Made by a program: the position numbers and the translations under genes. Below the pieces are notes generated by a model. The model had not been told where the DNA came from. It searched no databases and saw only the letters and a program-made list of their open reading frames with translations. Shown piece after piece: positions 52,086 to 63,229 of a DNA stretch of 64,000 nucleotides. Positions within the stretch are counted from its first letter, which is position 1. Each line of letters starts with the position of its first letter. The stretch covers positions 62,001-126,000 of the forward strand of contig JAMHWF010000005.1 of NCBI GenBank assembly GCA_035911095.1, given 5' to 3'. The stretch is from JAMHWF01 sp035911095 (GTDB lineage Bacteria; Pseudomonadota; Gammaproteobacteria; Burkholderiales; Burkholderiaceae_C).

Positions 52086-52993
52086 GCCGGGCCGGACAGC
52101 GTCGTCTGGTCCCAGGGGCTGGTGCGCACGCTGACCTCGCTGCTGGTGATCAGCTGCTCGCCGCTGTCGGTCAGCACATGCAGCGCGCCGTCGGTGTCGA
52201 CGCCAAGTGCGACGCCCTCGACCGCGCCGCCGCGCACCGTGCGCCCGAGCAGCAGGTCGCGCCGCGCATAGCGGACGCGGAAGGCGCCGAAGCCTTCGCG
52301 CTCGAACTCGCGCAGCGCCGCCACCAGCGGCGGCACGATGCGGTGCAACAGGCCCGGCACGCTGGCTTCGGGGTCGAACTCGTTGACGCAGGCATAGCCG
52401 CTGCTCAGGCTGCCGAGGTCGATCGGCAGCACGTTCAGGCCGACGCCGATCACCGCCATGCGTTGCGCGCCGACCTGCAGCGTCTCGACCAGGATGCCGG
52501 CGAGCTTGCGCTCGTCGAACCAGAGGTCGTTCGGCCACTTCAGGCGCACCTGCGGCGGCGCGGCGGGCTCGGTGCCGGCGGCCTCGGGCGGATCGGGTTG
52601 AGGGTCGAGCGCCTCGGCGATCGCGACGCCGACCGCCAGCGACAGGCCCGACCAGTTCGGCGGCGCGAGCGGCAGCGCGAGCGTGAAGGTCAGCGAGGCG
52701 CCCGGCGCCGACTTCCACGAGCGGCCCATGCGGCCGCGCCCGGCGGTCTGGTGCTCGGCGACGACCAGGCAGGGCTGGGCGTCACCCGAGCGGCGGCCGG
52801 GCAGGCGCGCGCCGCCCTCCTGCGCGGCGAGGCCGGGGGCGCCGCCGCGCAGGCGCTGCAGCACCACGGTGTTGGTCGAGTCGGCACGCGCCAGCACCTC
52901 GATGCCCAGGTCGGGCAGTAGCGGCGACAGGCGCAGCCACAACGATTCGGCTTCCCAGGCCATCGGTCGTTCGGATGCGGGCGATTCGCTCAT
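52079..52993 (-). CDS. birA: Biotin--[acetyl-CoA-carboxylase] ligase
   Basis: A 304-residue biotin protein ligase. The signature EHQTAGRGRMGRSWKSAPG (residues about 79-97) binds biotinyl-AMP; LKWPNDLWFDERKLAGILVE carries the catalytic Lys region, and VIGVGLNV follows. The N-terminus has no DNA-binding winged helix, so it is the non-repressor type. The C-terminal domain is present (LLLGRTVRGGAVEGVALGVDTDG). It overlaps the SPOR-like gene by seven bases and stands 42 bases from the SET-domain gene (52994-53035). Confidence 0.93.
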   Translation of the reverse strand: MSESPASERPMAWEAESLWLRLSPLLPDLGIEVLARADSTNTVVLQRLRGGAPGLAAQEGGARLPGRRSGDAQPCLVVAEHQTAGRGRMGRSWKSAPGASLTFTLALPLAPPNWSGLSLAVGVAIAEALDPQPDPPEAAGTEPAAPPQVRLKWPNDLWFDERKLAGILVETLQVGAQRMAVIGVGLNVLPIDLGSLSSGYACVNEFDPEASVPGLLHRIVPPLVAALREFEREGFGAFRVRYARRDLLLGRTVRGGAVEGVALGVDTDGALHVLTDSGEQLITSSEVSVRTSPWDQTTLSGPAC

Positions 52994-53035
52994 CGTGCGT
53001 GTCGTGGTCGGGTCCGCCTCGCCGGCTTCTCGGGC

Positions 53036-53674
53036 TCAGCGCTTCGGGGCGAGCATCGTGCCGCGGCACTCGGCCGCGCCGCAGCGGCAGGCGTACTGCT
53101 GCTTGACCTTGGGCGTGTGGCGCTCGTCGAGGATCAGGCGGTAGTCGTAGAACAGTTCGTCGCCGGGCTGCAGGTCGCGCAGCGCGGTGATGAAGACGCG
53201 TCCGTCGGTCTCGTCGGCCTCGCAGTTCGGTGCGCAGCCGTGGTTGATCCAGCGCGCGGCGTTGCCGTGGACCTTGCCGTCGATGACGTGGTTGTCGTCG
53301 AGGTGGAAGTAGAAGGTGTGGTGCGGGTCGTCCGGGTCGTGCGGGTGACGGCGCAGGGCCTCGCGCCAGGTGATCACCTCGCCGACGTACTCGATGATGC
53401 GCTCGCCCTCGCGGATCGGCCGCGCCGCGAAGACGCCTTTGCCGTGGACGCCGGAGCGGCCGACGACGACGCGGCGGCCCCGCTTCGGCGCGGCGGCCGG
53501 CTCGAGGGCGTGGCCGTTGGCGGGCACGCCCTTCGATGCTGACTTCGCCTGGGCCTCGGGGCCGGCCTTCGGCCCGCTGCCGCGCGCACCGGCGCCGTGC
53601 GCCCGCGACGTCGCGGACGGCTCGTCGCGGGTTGCCTTGCGGGGGGACGTGCGGCGTGTGGCGGCTTGCGTCAT
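53036..53674 (-). CDS. SET-domain lysine methyltransferase-like protein
   Basis: A protein of about 212 residues with a C-terminal SET domain: GKGVFAARPIREGERIIEYVGEVI (SET-N), INHGCAPNCEA (the NHxCxPN motif), DELFYDYRL (Tyr motif) and a post-SET zinc site CRCGAAECRGT. All core motifs are intact, so methyl transfer from SAM to lysine is expected. The first 70 residues are Ala/Lys/Arg/Ser-rich and look disordered. Bacterial SET proteins are known, and their targets include ribosomal or DNA-bound proteins, but no target can be named. Starts at 53674, 53692 or 53701 are all possible. It is divergent from topB. Confidence 0.85.
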   Translation of the reverse strand: MTQAATRRTSPRKATRDEPSATSRAHGAGARGSGPKAGPEAQAKSASKGVPANGHALEPAAAPKRGRRVVVGRSGVHGKGVFAARPIREGERIIEYVGEVITWREALRRHPHDPDDPHHTFYFHLDDNHVIDGKVHGNAARWINHGCAPNCEADETDGRVFITALRDLQPGDELFYDYRLILDERHTPKVKQQYACRCGAAECRGTMLAPKR

Positions 53675-53806
53675 CGACTGCTTTGGGTACATTGATTTCA
53701 TGGGCGCGCGTACGTGTGTGCGCGCGCGAGAGGCGGATTGTAGGCAGGCGTTGGGACGCCGTCTCCGTGACGCGGCGCGACGCGCCGGAGACCAGCAAGA
53801 GACCAC

Positions 53807-56521
<2,715 letters not shown>

Positions 56522-56535
56522 CCACCGGCCCCTGA

Positions 56536-56582
56536 GCGGCGGTCTCCGCCGCGGGTACGACACCCCCGCGGACGCCGCGGGG
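56536..56582. repeat. Two tandem GC-rich hairpins after topB
   Basis: GCGGCGG-TCT-CCGCCGC (56536-56552) and CCCCGCGG-ACG-CCGCGGGG (56564-56582) are two perfect stem-loops 15-63 bases after the topB stop. Neither has a T tract. They could protect the mRNA end or stop transcription before the next operon, whose ribosome site begins near 56696. The rest of the 185-base gap shows nothing else. Confidence 0.45.
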
Positions 56583-56706
56583 CGCCCTCCCTAAGTCTTG
56601 GTCTCGCGCCGGCCTGGCGCCGCTTCGACCATTGGCCGTCCCTCGAGGGGCCCGGCCGCCGTCGTCGACGTGGGCCGCGCAGCGAACCAACGAGCGGGAG
56701 GTCGAG

Positions 56707-57411
56707 ATGGCGATGTATCCGGACGCGCAGGGCGGCATGGCGGGTTTCGGCGCGCTTGGGCTGGTCGAGGTGCTGCCCGCCTGGACCCTGGCGCTGACAG
56801 AGCAGATGTTCTCCGTCGGTGTGCAACCGGTGGCGGGCGGCCACCTGGTGTGCCTGGACGGCGCGGGCTTCGACGGCCGGCCACCGACCGATCCGGCAGG
56901 CCGGCGCACCGGCCCGGGCGGCGTCGCCGATCCGACCTCCTACTGTCTGTTCTACAAGCCGGGCTATACGGACTGCCTGCGCGTTCCCCGCTTCGGCGCC
57001 CCCAACCCACCCGATACCTTCGCAGCCGAAGGCGCCTCGTTGCATCGGTGGGTGCGGCTCGAGCCGGGGCAGGCGGTCTCGTTCCACTACCGGTTCGCGA
57101 CGCCGTACGGCCGCCTGGCCTCTTACAACGCGTTTGCGGCGCTGCGCCTCGTGCGGTCGAACGGCCGCGATGCGGGCAGCGGTCCGTTCGTGCTGGCGCA
57201 GGCCCAGGACCTGGCCGACGGCCAACTCGACACCGGCTGGCGGTTCCGCACGCTGGTGCCCTGGGCCGGGCCAGGCCGGTTCGAGGGCTGGCTGCAGTGG
57301 CTCGTGACCTCGGCGCAGTACATCGACGGCGCCGGCGGCTCGCCCAATGTGGACGAAGCGAGCCGGGCGCCCGGCTGCCTGATGTTGTGCGCGATCGATC
57401 TGCCGGAGTAG
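56707..57411 (+). CDS. Hypothetical protein, first gene of the giant-oxidase operon
   Basis: A 234-residue protein with no family I recognise and no signal peptide. It is rich in Trp, Gly, Tyr and Pro, with a beta-like pattern (VRLEPGQAVSFHYRFATPYG, GWRFRTLVPWAGPGRFEGWLQW) and five Cys (HLVCLDGAG, YCLFYKPGYTDCLR, PGCLMLCAID). GGGAGG lies before the ATG at 56707; MAMYPDAQGGMAGFGAL follows. Its stop is four bases before the ATG of the multicopper oxidase, so the two are almost surely co-translated. It might be a partner or an assembly factor of the oxidase, but this is inference from position. Confidence 0.7.
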   Translation: MAMYPDAQGGMAGFGALGLVEVLPAWTLALTEQMFSVGVQPVAGGHLVCLDGAGFDGRPPTDPAGRRTGPGGVADPTSYCLFYKPGYTDCLRVPRFGAPNPPDTFAAEGASLHRWVRLEPGQAVSFHYRFATPYGRLASYNAFAALRLVRSNGRDAGSGPFVLAQAQDLADGQLDTGWRFRTLVPWAGPGRFEGWLQWLVTSAQYIDGAGGSPNVDEASRAPGCLMLCAIDLPE

Positions 57412-57415
57412 CCGC

Positions 57416-60400
57416 ATGCCCGCCTCACGATCCCTTCGCCTCGCCGCCGCGCTCCTCGCCCCTCTGCTGGCGGCCAGCATCACCGGCTGCCTGCATGCAC
57501 CGCCAGAGGCGGCCGGCAGCCCGCGCGGCGCAGGGGCGTCCGTCCCCGCGCCGGCGCCCGCGTCCGCGCCCGCGAAGCGGACCATCCACGCCGAGGTCGT
57601 CGCGCTCGAACAGGTCGTCACCTACAACCGCTTCGGTTCGCACAACCCCTACGCGATGATCTACGCGCTGAAGCGCGACATCGTCGCGACCGACGGCGGC
57701 GACAAGCGCTTGCCCGGTGCGGTGCGCCTGCGCGGCGACAAGCGGCCGCGCCCGCTGGTGCTCCGCGGCAACGTCGGTGACGTGCTCGAGATCCGATTCA
57801 CCAACCTGCTGCGCGAGGAAGCCCCCGACCTCAGCAGCTGCGAAGCGGGCCGCTGCGACCCGCCGTTCACCAACCTCGGCCAGGCCGAGGCGCCCGAGGC
57901 GATCGGCGGGGCGGAGGAAGAGGCGGACGAAGTCCCGGCCGACTCCGGTGCGCTCGACGACAGGATCGGGCGCTCGAACGACTGGCCATCGACGCGCGAC
58001 GCCTCGATCGTGATCCCTGGCCTCGAGGCGGTGGAAGGCAACAACCCGCGCTGCACCGGCCTGCAGTCGATCAAGCCCGGCGTGACGGTGACCTGCCGCT
58101 GGAAGCTCGCCCGCGAAGGCGCGTTCCAGTTCTTCAGCCATGGCGCGCCGGCCGGTGGCGAAGGCGACGGCGGCAGCCTCAACCAGGGCCTGTTCGGCGT
58201 CGTCACGGTCGAGCCCGCGGGCAGCCGCTGGTACCGCAGCCAGGTCGACAAGGACAGCTTCGACGCGGCCTGGGCTTCACGGGAGATTCCCGGCGAGGCC
58301 TCGTTCGCGCGCCCCGGCACCATCGACTACGGCCAGCTCGACATGCTCGAACCCGCGCCGCGCGACGGAGTCTGGCACCTGCGCCACGGCGACCTGAACG
58401 CCGTCGTCCACGAGTGCGCGCGGCCCGGCGCGCTGGCTGCCGGCTGCAAGGTCGAGGGCGACACGCCGGCCTTCCGCGAGTTCACCGTCGTCTTCCACGA
58501 CGAGCTCAAGACCTTCTACGCCGACCCCTTCACCGAGCTCGAGAGCGAGCGCCAGTTCCAGGGCATCGGCGACGGCTTCGCGATCAACTACGGCGCGTCG
58601 GGCATGGGCTCGATCCTGCTCGCCAACCGCAAGGGCATCGGCCCGGCCGCCGGCTGCGTCGAGTGCGTCTACGAGGAGTTCTTTCTGCAGAGCTGGGCCA
58701 ACGGCGACCCGGCGCTGCTCGAGGAGTTCAAAGACGACCCGTCGAACGTGCACCACAGCTACCTGAACGACCGCGTGCGCTTCCGCAACCTGCACGTCGG
58801 CAAGGAGACGCACGTCTTCCACCTGCACGCGCACCAGTGGGAATCGACGCCCGGCGGCGGCAGCTACCTCGACTCGCAGACGATCGCGCCGGGCCAGGCC
58901 TTCCAGTACGAGATCTACCGCGGCGGGCTGCGCCACCAGGGCTCGGTGCCGCAGTGGGAGACCAACGGCTCGGGCAACCGCAACCGCACCGTCGGCGACT
59001 CGATCTTCCACTGCCACCTCTACCCGCATTTCGCGCAGGGCATGTGGGCGCTCTGGCGCGTGCACGATGTGCTCGAGGACGGCAGCCGCACGCTGCCCGA
59101 CGGGCAGGCCGCTCCGGGCCGCACGCAGGCACGGGTCGCCGACCCGGCGGCGACGGTGGCGCGGCCGGGCACCAACCTGGCGACTGGCGTAGGGGGCGCC
59201 GGCACGCCGATCCCGGCCCTCGTGCCGCTGCCGCGCTACGCGCTGCCGCCGCTGCCGACCTATGGCGAGGCCGGCATGCCCGGCTACCCGTTCTACATCG
59301 CCGGCCAGGCGGGGCACCGCGTGCCGCAGCCACCGCTCGACTTCGCGCTCGACGACAGCGGCAAGGCGCAGGACGGCGGCTTGCCGCGCCATCGCGTCAC
59401 CGGTGGCACGCGCGGCATGGCCCACCTGAGCGCGGCCAGCGTCGCGGCGCGCTTCCCCAATCCCGCCGCACGCGGCAAGCAGCTCATCAAGCGGGCGCTG
59501 GCGCTCGGCGACATGTCGGCCGAGCTGGAAGCCGCACATGTCGAGCTGCTGCCCGACGCGGGCACGCCGCTGGAGCGGCGCGCGATGGACTTCCACGCCG
59601 GCAAGACGCCGAGCGTGCTGCGTGCCGACGGCCTGCGCATGCCGACGGGCGGCGCGGCCGGCTATCCCTCGCTGCTGGCGCGTCCGCGCGACGAGCCGGG
59701 CGGGCCGCCGCCGGGCCCTCCGGCCGACGGCCGCTTCTTCGTCAACGGCGCCGCCCCGGCGCGCGGCGCGCCCTTCGCCGACCCCTGCCGCATCGGCACG
59801 ACGGCCGGCGCCGATGCCTGGGACCCGGCGAACCCGGGCGGCAAGCTGCGCCGCTACGACGTCTCGGCGGTGCAGTTCGACCTCGTGACCAACAAGGCCG
59901 GCTGGCACGACCCGCAGGCGCGCATCAACGTGCTGAGCTCGCAGGTCGCCGGCTACGAAGGCAGGACGCGCGGCGCCGAGCCCTTCTTCTTCCGCGCCGA
60001 ATCGGGCGAGTGCATCGAGTTCCGCCACAGCAACCGCACGCCGAAGGACCTCGAGCTCGACGACTTCCAGGTCACGACGCCGACCGACGTGATCGGCCAG
60101 CACATCCACCTGGTGAAGTTCGACGTCACCTCGTCGGACGGCTCGGCCAACGGCTGGAACTACGAGGACGGCACCTTTGCGCCCGACGCGGTGCACGAGC
60201 GGCTCTGCGCGGCGACGAGCGCCGGCGGCAGCGTCCGCGGCGGCAGCGGCGCGCCGCTGTCGAGTCCGCTCGCCTGCGGCGACCACGAGCGCCCGTTCGC
60301 CGACTACCTGCGCACCCACGCCGACGGCCGCAGCCTGGTGCAGACGACGGTGCAGCGCTGGTTCGCCGACCCGCTGCTGACCGGCGCGAAGGACGCGGCG

Positions 60401-63214
60401 GGCAGCTTCGACCGCACGCTCGGCACCGTCTTCACCCACGACCATTTCGGGCCGTCGTCGATCCAGCAGCACGGCTTCTATTCGGCGCTGCTGATCGAGC
60501 CGAAGGGCGCGGAATGGACCCGTCCCGACGGCTCGCCACTCGGCGACGGGGTCGGCGCCGTGGCGGTGATCAAGGGCGCCGATGACGCCGATCACCATCC
60601 GGACACGCGCGAGTTCGCGCTCGCGGTGGCCGACTTCGCCCTGCTCTACGAGCCGCCGCAAGGGCCGTCGGCCGCGGACAAGGGCATCGATCAGCTCATC
60701 GCCACCGCCAGGAGGACGCCCGACGTGGTGTTCGAAGACGAAGACGACCTGAACCGACTGGAGGAACGGCGGCGCGAAATCCGCCGCGCGAGCGGCGTGC
60801 CCGTCGACCCGCCGGCGCTGCCGGAGTCGATCTCGACCGACCACCACAACCCCTACCTCGTCAACTACCGGGGCGAGCCGATCCCGCTGCGCATCGGGGA
60901 GCGTTCACGCGGCGCGGGCGGGCTGCGTGTCGCGCAGCACCCGGGCGTCGACTGCGACAAGCTCACGGCCGGCACCGACATCGACCTGCGGGTGCTGCCG
61001 CGCGGCGACATCTCGGGCCAGCGCCTCGACCGGCTCGGCGACATGGAATGGGTGTTCTACAGCCTCTCGCCGTTCAGCCCGGAACAGCGGGAGTGGCTGC
61101 AGCGGCGCCAGCGCCCGGTCGAGCACGGCGACCCCTGCACCCCGCTGCTGAAGGCGCACCAGGGCGAGCGCGTCTCGGTGCGACTGGTGCAGGGCGCGCA
61201 GGAGGTGCAGCACACGCTGGCCTTCGAAGGCCTGGGCTGGAAGCGCCAGCCGCAGGCTGCGGAACCGTCGGCCGCCGACGCCGACGGCAAGGACAACCCG
61301 CTCGGCCTGGTCGGCGCGCAGGAGGTCGGCATCTCCGAGCACTTCGAACTCGACGTGCCGGCGCTCGGCGCCTCCTTCGCCGAGGTCAAGGACTACCTCT
61401 ACCACTTCGGCTCGCAGGATGCGCTGTGGAATGGCGCCTGGGGCCTGCTGCGCGCCTACGGACGCGGTGCGAGCGGGGTGCCCGACCCGGCGGTGCCGCA
61501 GCACCTGTACGGCGGCGTCGCCGGCAGCGTCATCGCGGGTGAGCTGGCCGGGACCGGTGGCTCGGCGGCCACCTGCCCGGCGCTGGGCCGCTTCTCGCCG
61601 GTGGTCGTGACCGCGGTCGCGACCCAGGCCCGGCGCCTGGGCGGCGCCGCGGCGAACGGGCTCGTCTACCGCGAAGGCAGCGGCGCCCGCCCGACCCGCC
61701 TGCGCGACCCGGACGCGCTGGTGCTGCTGCCCGTCGCGCCGGCCGACGCGGCCAGCCTCGGTCTGGCGCCGACGGTGGCCGAGGTCGACGACTGGATCGC
61801 TGACCAGGCGTCCGCGGGCGCTGGCGCGAAATTGGAGCCTTTCGTCGCGCGCGTGCGGGCCGGGGACTGCGTCAGCCTGCGCATCTTCAACGGGCTGCGC
61901 AGCGAGGCCGAACTGGCGAGCCAGACAGCGTATGCGGCGGGGGCCGGCTTGACGCAGGAGAGTCGCCGCAAGGGCCTGCCCGACGCCCGCGGCGACGCCG
62001 GCCTGCCCGGCATCACCTCGCTCGCGGCCGAGGGCGACTGGCGTGCCGACGCCTCCAACCTGCGGCCCGGCGCCGAGCTGAGCTTCACGCTGCCGCTCGT
62101 CTGGCAGGACGGCGGCAACGTCACCGGCCGCGCGATCGGGGGCAGCCGGGCCACCGGCCTGCAGGTCGACGCCAGCAAGCGCACGGGCAGCGGGGGAAGC
62201 CGCATCGCCCCGGTGTTCCAGATGAGTTTCTTCGCCGGCCGCGCCGAGATCGCGGTGCGCCGGCGCGCCGACGGCCGTTGCGAGCAGGACGACCAGGGCC
62301 GCTGCATCTACGACACCCGCGCCGTGCCCTATGCCTTCGGCCCGCTGCCGTTGAAGCCGCTCGGCGACGTGATCGGCCAGGGCGCTCACGGTCTCTTCGG
62401 CGCGGTGATCGTCGAGCCGGCCCACAGCAGCTTCCACCACCCGCAGAGCGGCGTCGCCATGCGCTCGGACGAGCTTGGCACCGAGGCGCTGATCTGCAGG
62501 CAAGAGGTCGCTTTGGGCCAGCACTGTCCCGAGGGCCAACACTTCCGCGAGTTCGTCGTCGTCGCGCAGGACGGCCTGAACCTGCACCGCGACCCGCCCT
62601 TCGCCACCCGGCCCGCACGCTCGCGGGTGGTCGACTGCCTGGTCTGTGACGACAGCTACGACCGCGGCGACAAGGGCTTCAACTACCGCAGCGAACCGTT
62701 CTGGGCACGCCTGCGCGACGGTGGTCAGGACGTCGGCCCGCGGGCGAACCTGAACGCCGCGGTCTTCCCGCCCACCTTCTTCATGCAGGAACGGCAGCCG
62801 ATCGCGACGCCTGGCTTCGAGGCCTACGCCGGCGAGGAGCTTCGCTTCCGCGTGCTGCACCCGAGCGGGCGGGCGCGCCAGCGCAGCTTCCTCGTCGGCG
62901 GGCACGACTACGTCGACCTGCTCGACGGCCTCGGCTCGCCCGGCGCCGCCCTGCTCGCGCCCGGCAAGGCCTTCACCGCGCGCATCGGGCAGGCGCATGC
63001 CGGCTGCTGGCTCTACCGCGACGGCGCGACCACGCTCTTCTCCGGCGGCAGCTGGGGCAGCCTGCGCGTGCACCCGTCGAAGACCGAGGCGGTGCGATGC
63101 CCGGTGGCGCGCGACGCTGCGGCAGACCGTGGGGCCCGGCCCGCGTCGGATGCCGCGTCCGATCCCGCATCGGAGCCGGCGCCCGTCCCGGCACAGCGGC
63201 AGGCGGCGCGCTGA
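57416..63214 (+). CDS. mofA: Giant multicopper oxidase-like lipoprotein (MofA/MnxG type, putative Mn(II) oxidase)
   Basis: A 1932-residue predicted lipoprotein (signal LLAASITGC, Cys at about 25) made of several cupredoxin-like domains. Copper motifs: HVFHLH (466-471, the HxxHxH motif), HCHLYPHFAQGM (532-543, HCH-x3-H-x4-M, type 1 Cu), HIH (896-898) and HDHFGPSSIQQH (1008-1019). So both HxH motifs come after the HCH motif, the reverse of laccases. Long paired cupredoxin stretches continue to the end, for example QGAHGLFGAVIVEPAHSSFHHP and CWLYRDGATTLFSGGSWGSLRV. Size and motifs resemble Leptothrix MofA and Bacillus MnxG, which oxidise Mn(II); MofA is shorter (about 1660 residues). The gene symbol is by similarity. 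Function in Mn oxidation is inferred. Confidence 0.75.
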   Translation: MPASRSLRLAAALLAPLLAASITGCLHAPPEAAGSPRGAGASVPAPAPASAPAKRTIHAEVVALEQVVTYNRFGSHNPYAMIYALKRDIVATDGGDKRLPGAVRLRGDKRPRPLVLRGNVGDVLEIRFTNLLREEAPDLSSCEAGRCDPPFTNLGQAEAPEAIGGAEEEADEVPADSGALDDRIGRSNDWPSTRDASIVIPGLEAVEGNNPRCTGLQSIKPGVTVTCRWKLAREGAFQFFSHGAPAGGEGDGGSLNQGLFGVVTVEPAGSRWYRSQVDKDSFDAAWASREIPGEASFARPGTIDYGQLDMLEPAPRDGVWHLRHGDLNAVVHECARPGALAAGCKVEGDTPAFREFTVVFHDELKTFYADPFTELESERQFQGIGDGFAINYGASGMGSILLANRKGIGPAAGCVECVYEEFFLQSWANGDPALLEEFKDDPSNVHHSYLNDRVRFRNLHVGKETHVFHLHAHQWESTPGGGSYLDSQTIAPGQAFQYEIYRGGLRHQGSVPQWETNGSGNRNRTVGDSIFHCHLYPHFAQGMWALWRVHDVLEDGSRTLPDGQAAPGRTQARVADPAATVARPGTNLATGVGGAGTPIPALVPLPRYALPPLPTYGEAGMPGYPFYIAGQAGHRVPQPPLDFALDDSGKAQDGGLPRHRVTGGTRGMAHLSAASVAARFPNPAARGKQLIKRALALGDMSAELEAAHVELLPDAGTPLERRAMDFHAGKTPSVLRADGLRMPTGGAAGYPSLLARPRDEPGGPPPGPPADGRFFVNGAAPARGAPFADPCRIGTTAGADAWDPANPGGKLRRYDVSAVQFDLVTNKAGWHDPQARINVLSSQVAGYEGRTRGAEPFFFRAESGECIEFRHSNRTPKDLELDDFQVTTPTDVIGQHIHLVKFDVTSSDGSANGWNYEDGTFAPDAVHERLCAATSAGGSVRGGSGAPLSSPLACGDHERPFADYLRTHADGRSLVQTTVQRWFADPLLTGAKDAAGSFDRTLGTVFTHDHFGPSSIQQHGFYSALLIEPKGAEWTRPDGSPLGDGVGAVAVIKGADDADHHPDTREFALAVADFALLYEPPQGPSAADKGIDQLIATARRTPDVVFEDEDDLNRLEERRREIRRASGVPVDPPALPESISTDHHNPYLVNYRGEPIPLRIGERSRGAGGLRVAQHPGVDCDKLTAGTDIDLRVLPRGDISGQRLDRLGDMEWVFYSLSPFSPEQREWLQRRQRPVEHGDPCTPLLKAHQGERVSVRLVQGAQEVQHTLAFEGLGWKRQPQAAEPSAADADGKDNPLGLVGAQEVGISEHFELDVPALGASFAEVKDYLYHFGSQDALWNGAWGLLRAYGRGASGVPDPAVPQHLYGGVAGSVIAGELAGTGGSAATCPALGRFSPVVVTAVATQARRLGGAAANGLVYREGSGARPTRLRDPDALVLLPVAPADAASLGLAPTVAEVDDWIADQASAGAGAKLEPFVARVRAGDCVSLRIFNGLRSEAELASQTAYAAGAGLTQESRRKGLPDARGDAGLPGITSLAAEGDWRADASNLRPGAELSFTLPLVWQDGGNVTGRAIGGSRATGLQVDASKRTGSGGSRIAPVFQMSFFAGRAEIAVRRRADGRCEQDDQGRCIYDTRAVPYAFGPLPLKPLGDVIGQGAHGLFGAVIVEPAHSSFHHPQSGVAMRSDELGTEALICRQEVALGQHCPEGQHFREFVVVAQDGLNLHRDPPFATRPARSRVVDCLVCDDSYDRGDKGFNYRSEPFWARLRDGGQDVGPRANLNAAVFPPTFFMQERQPIATPGFEAYAGEELRFRVLHPSGRARQRSFLVGGHDYVDLLDGLGSPGAALLAPGKAFTARIGQAHAGCWLYRDGATTLFSGGSWGSLRVHPSKTEAVRCPVARDAAADRGARPASDAASDPASEPAPVPAQRQAAR

Positions 63215-63229
63215 CCGAACGGAGACCGG

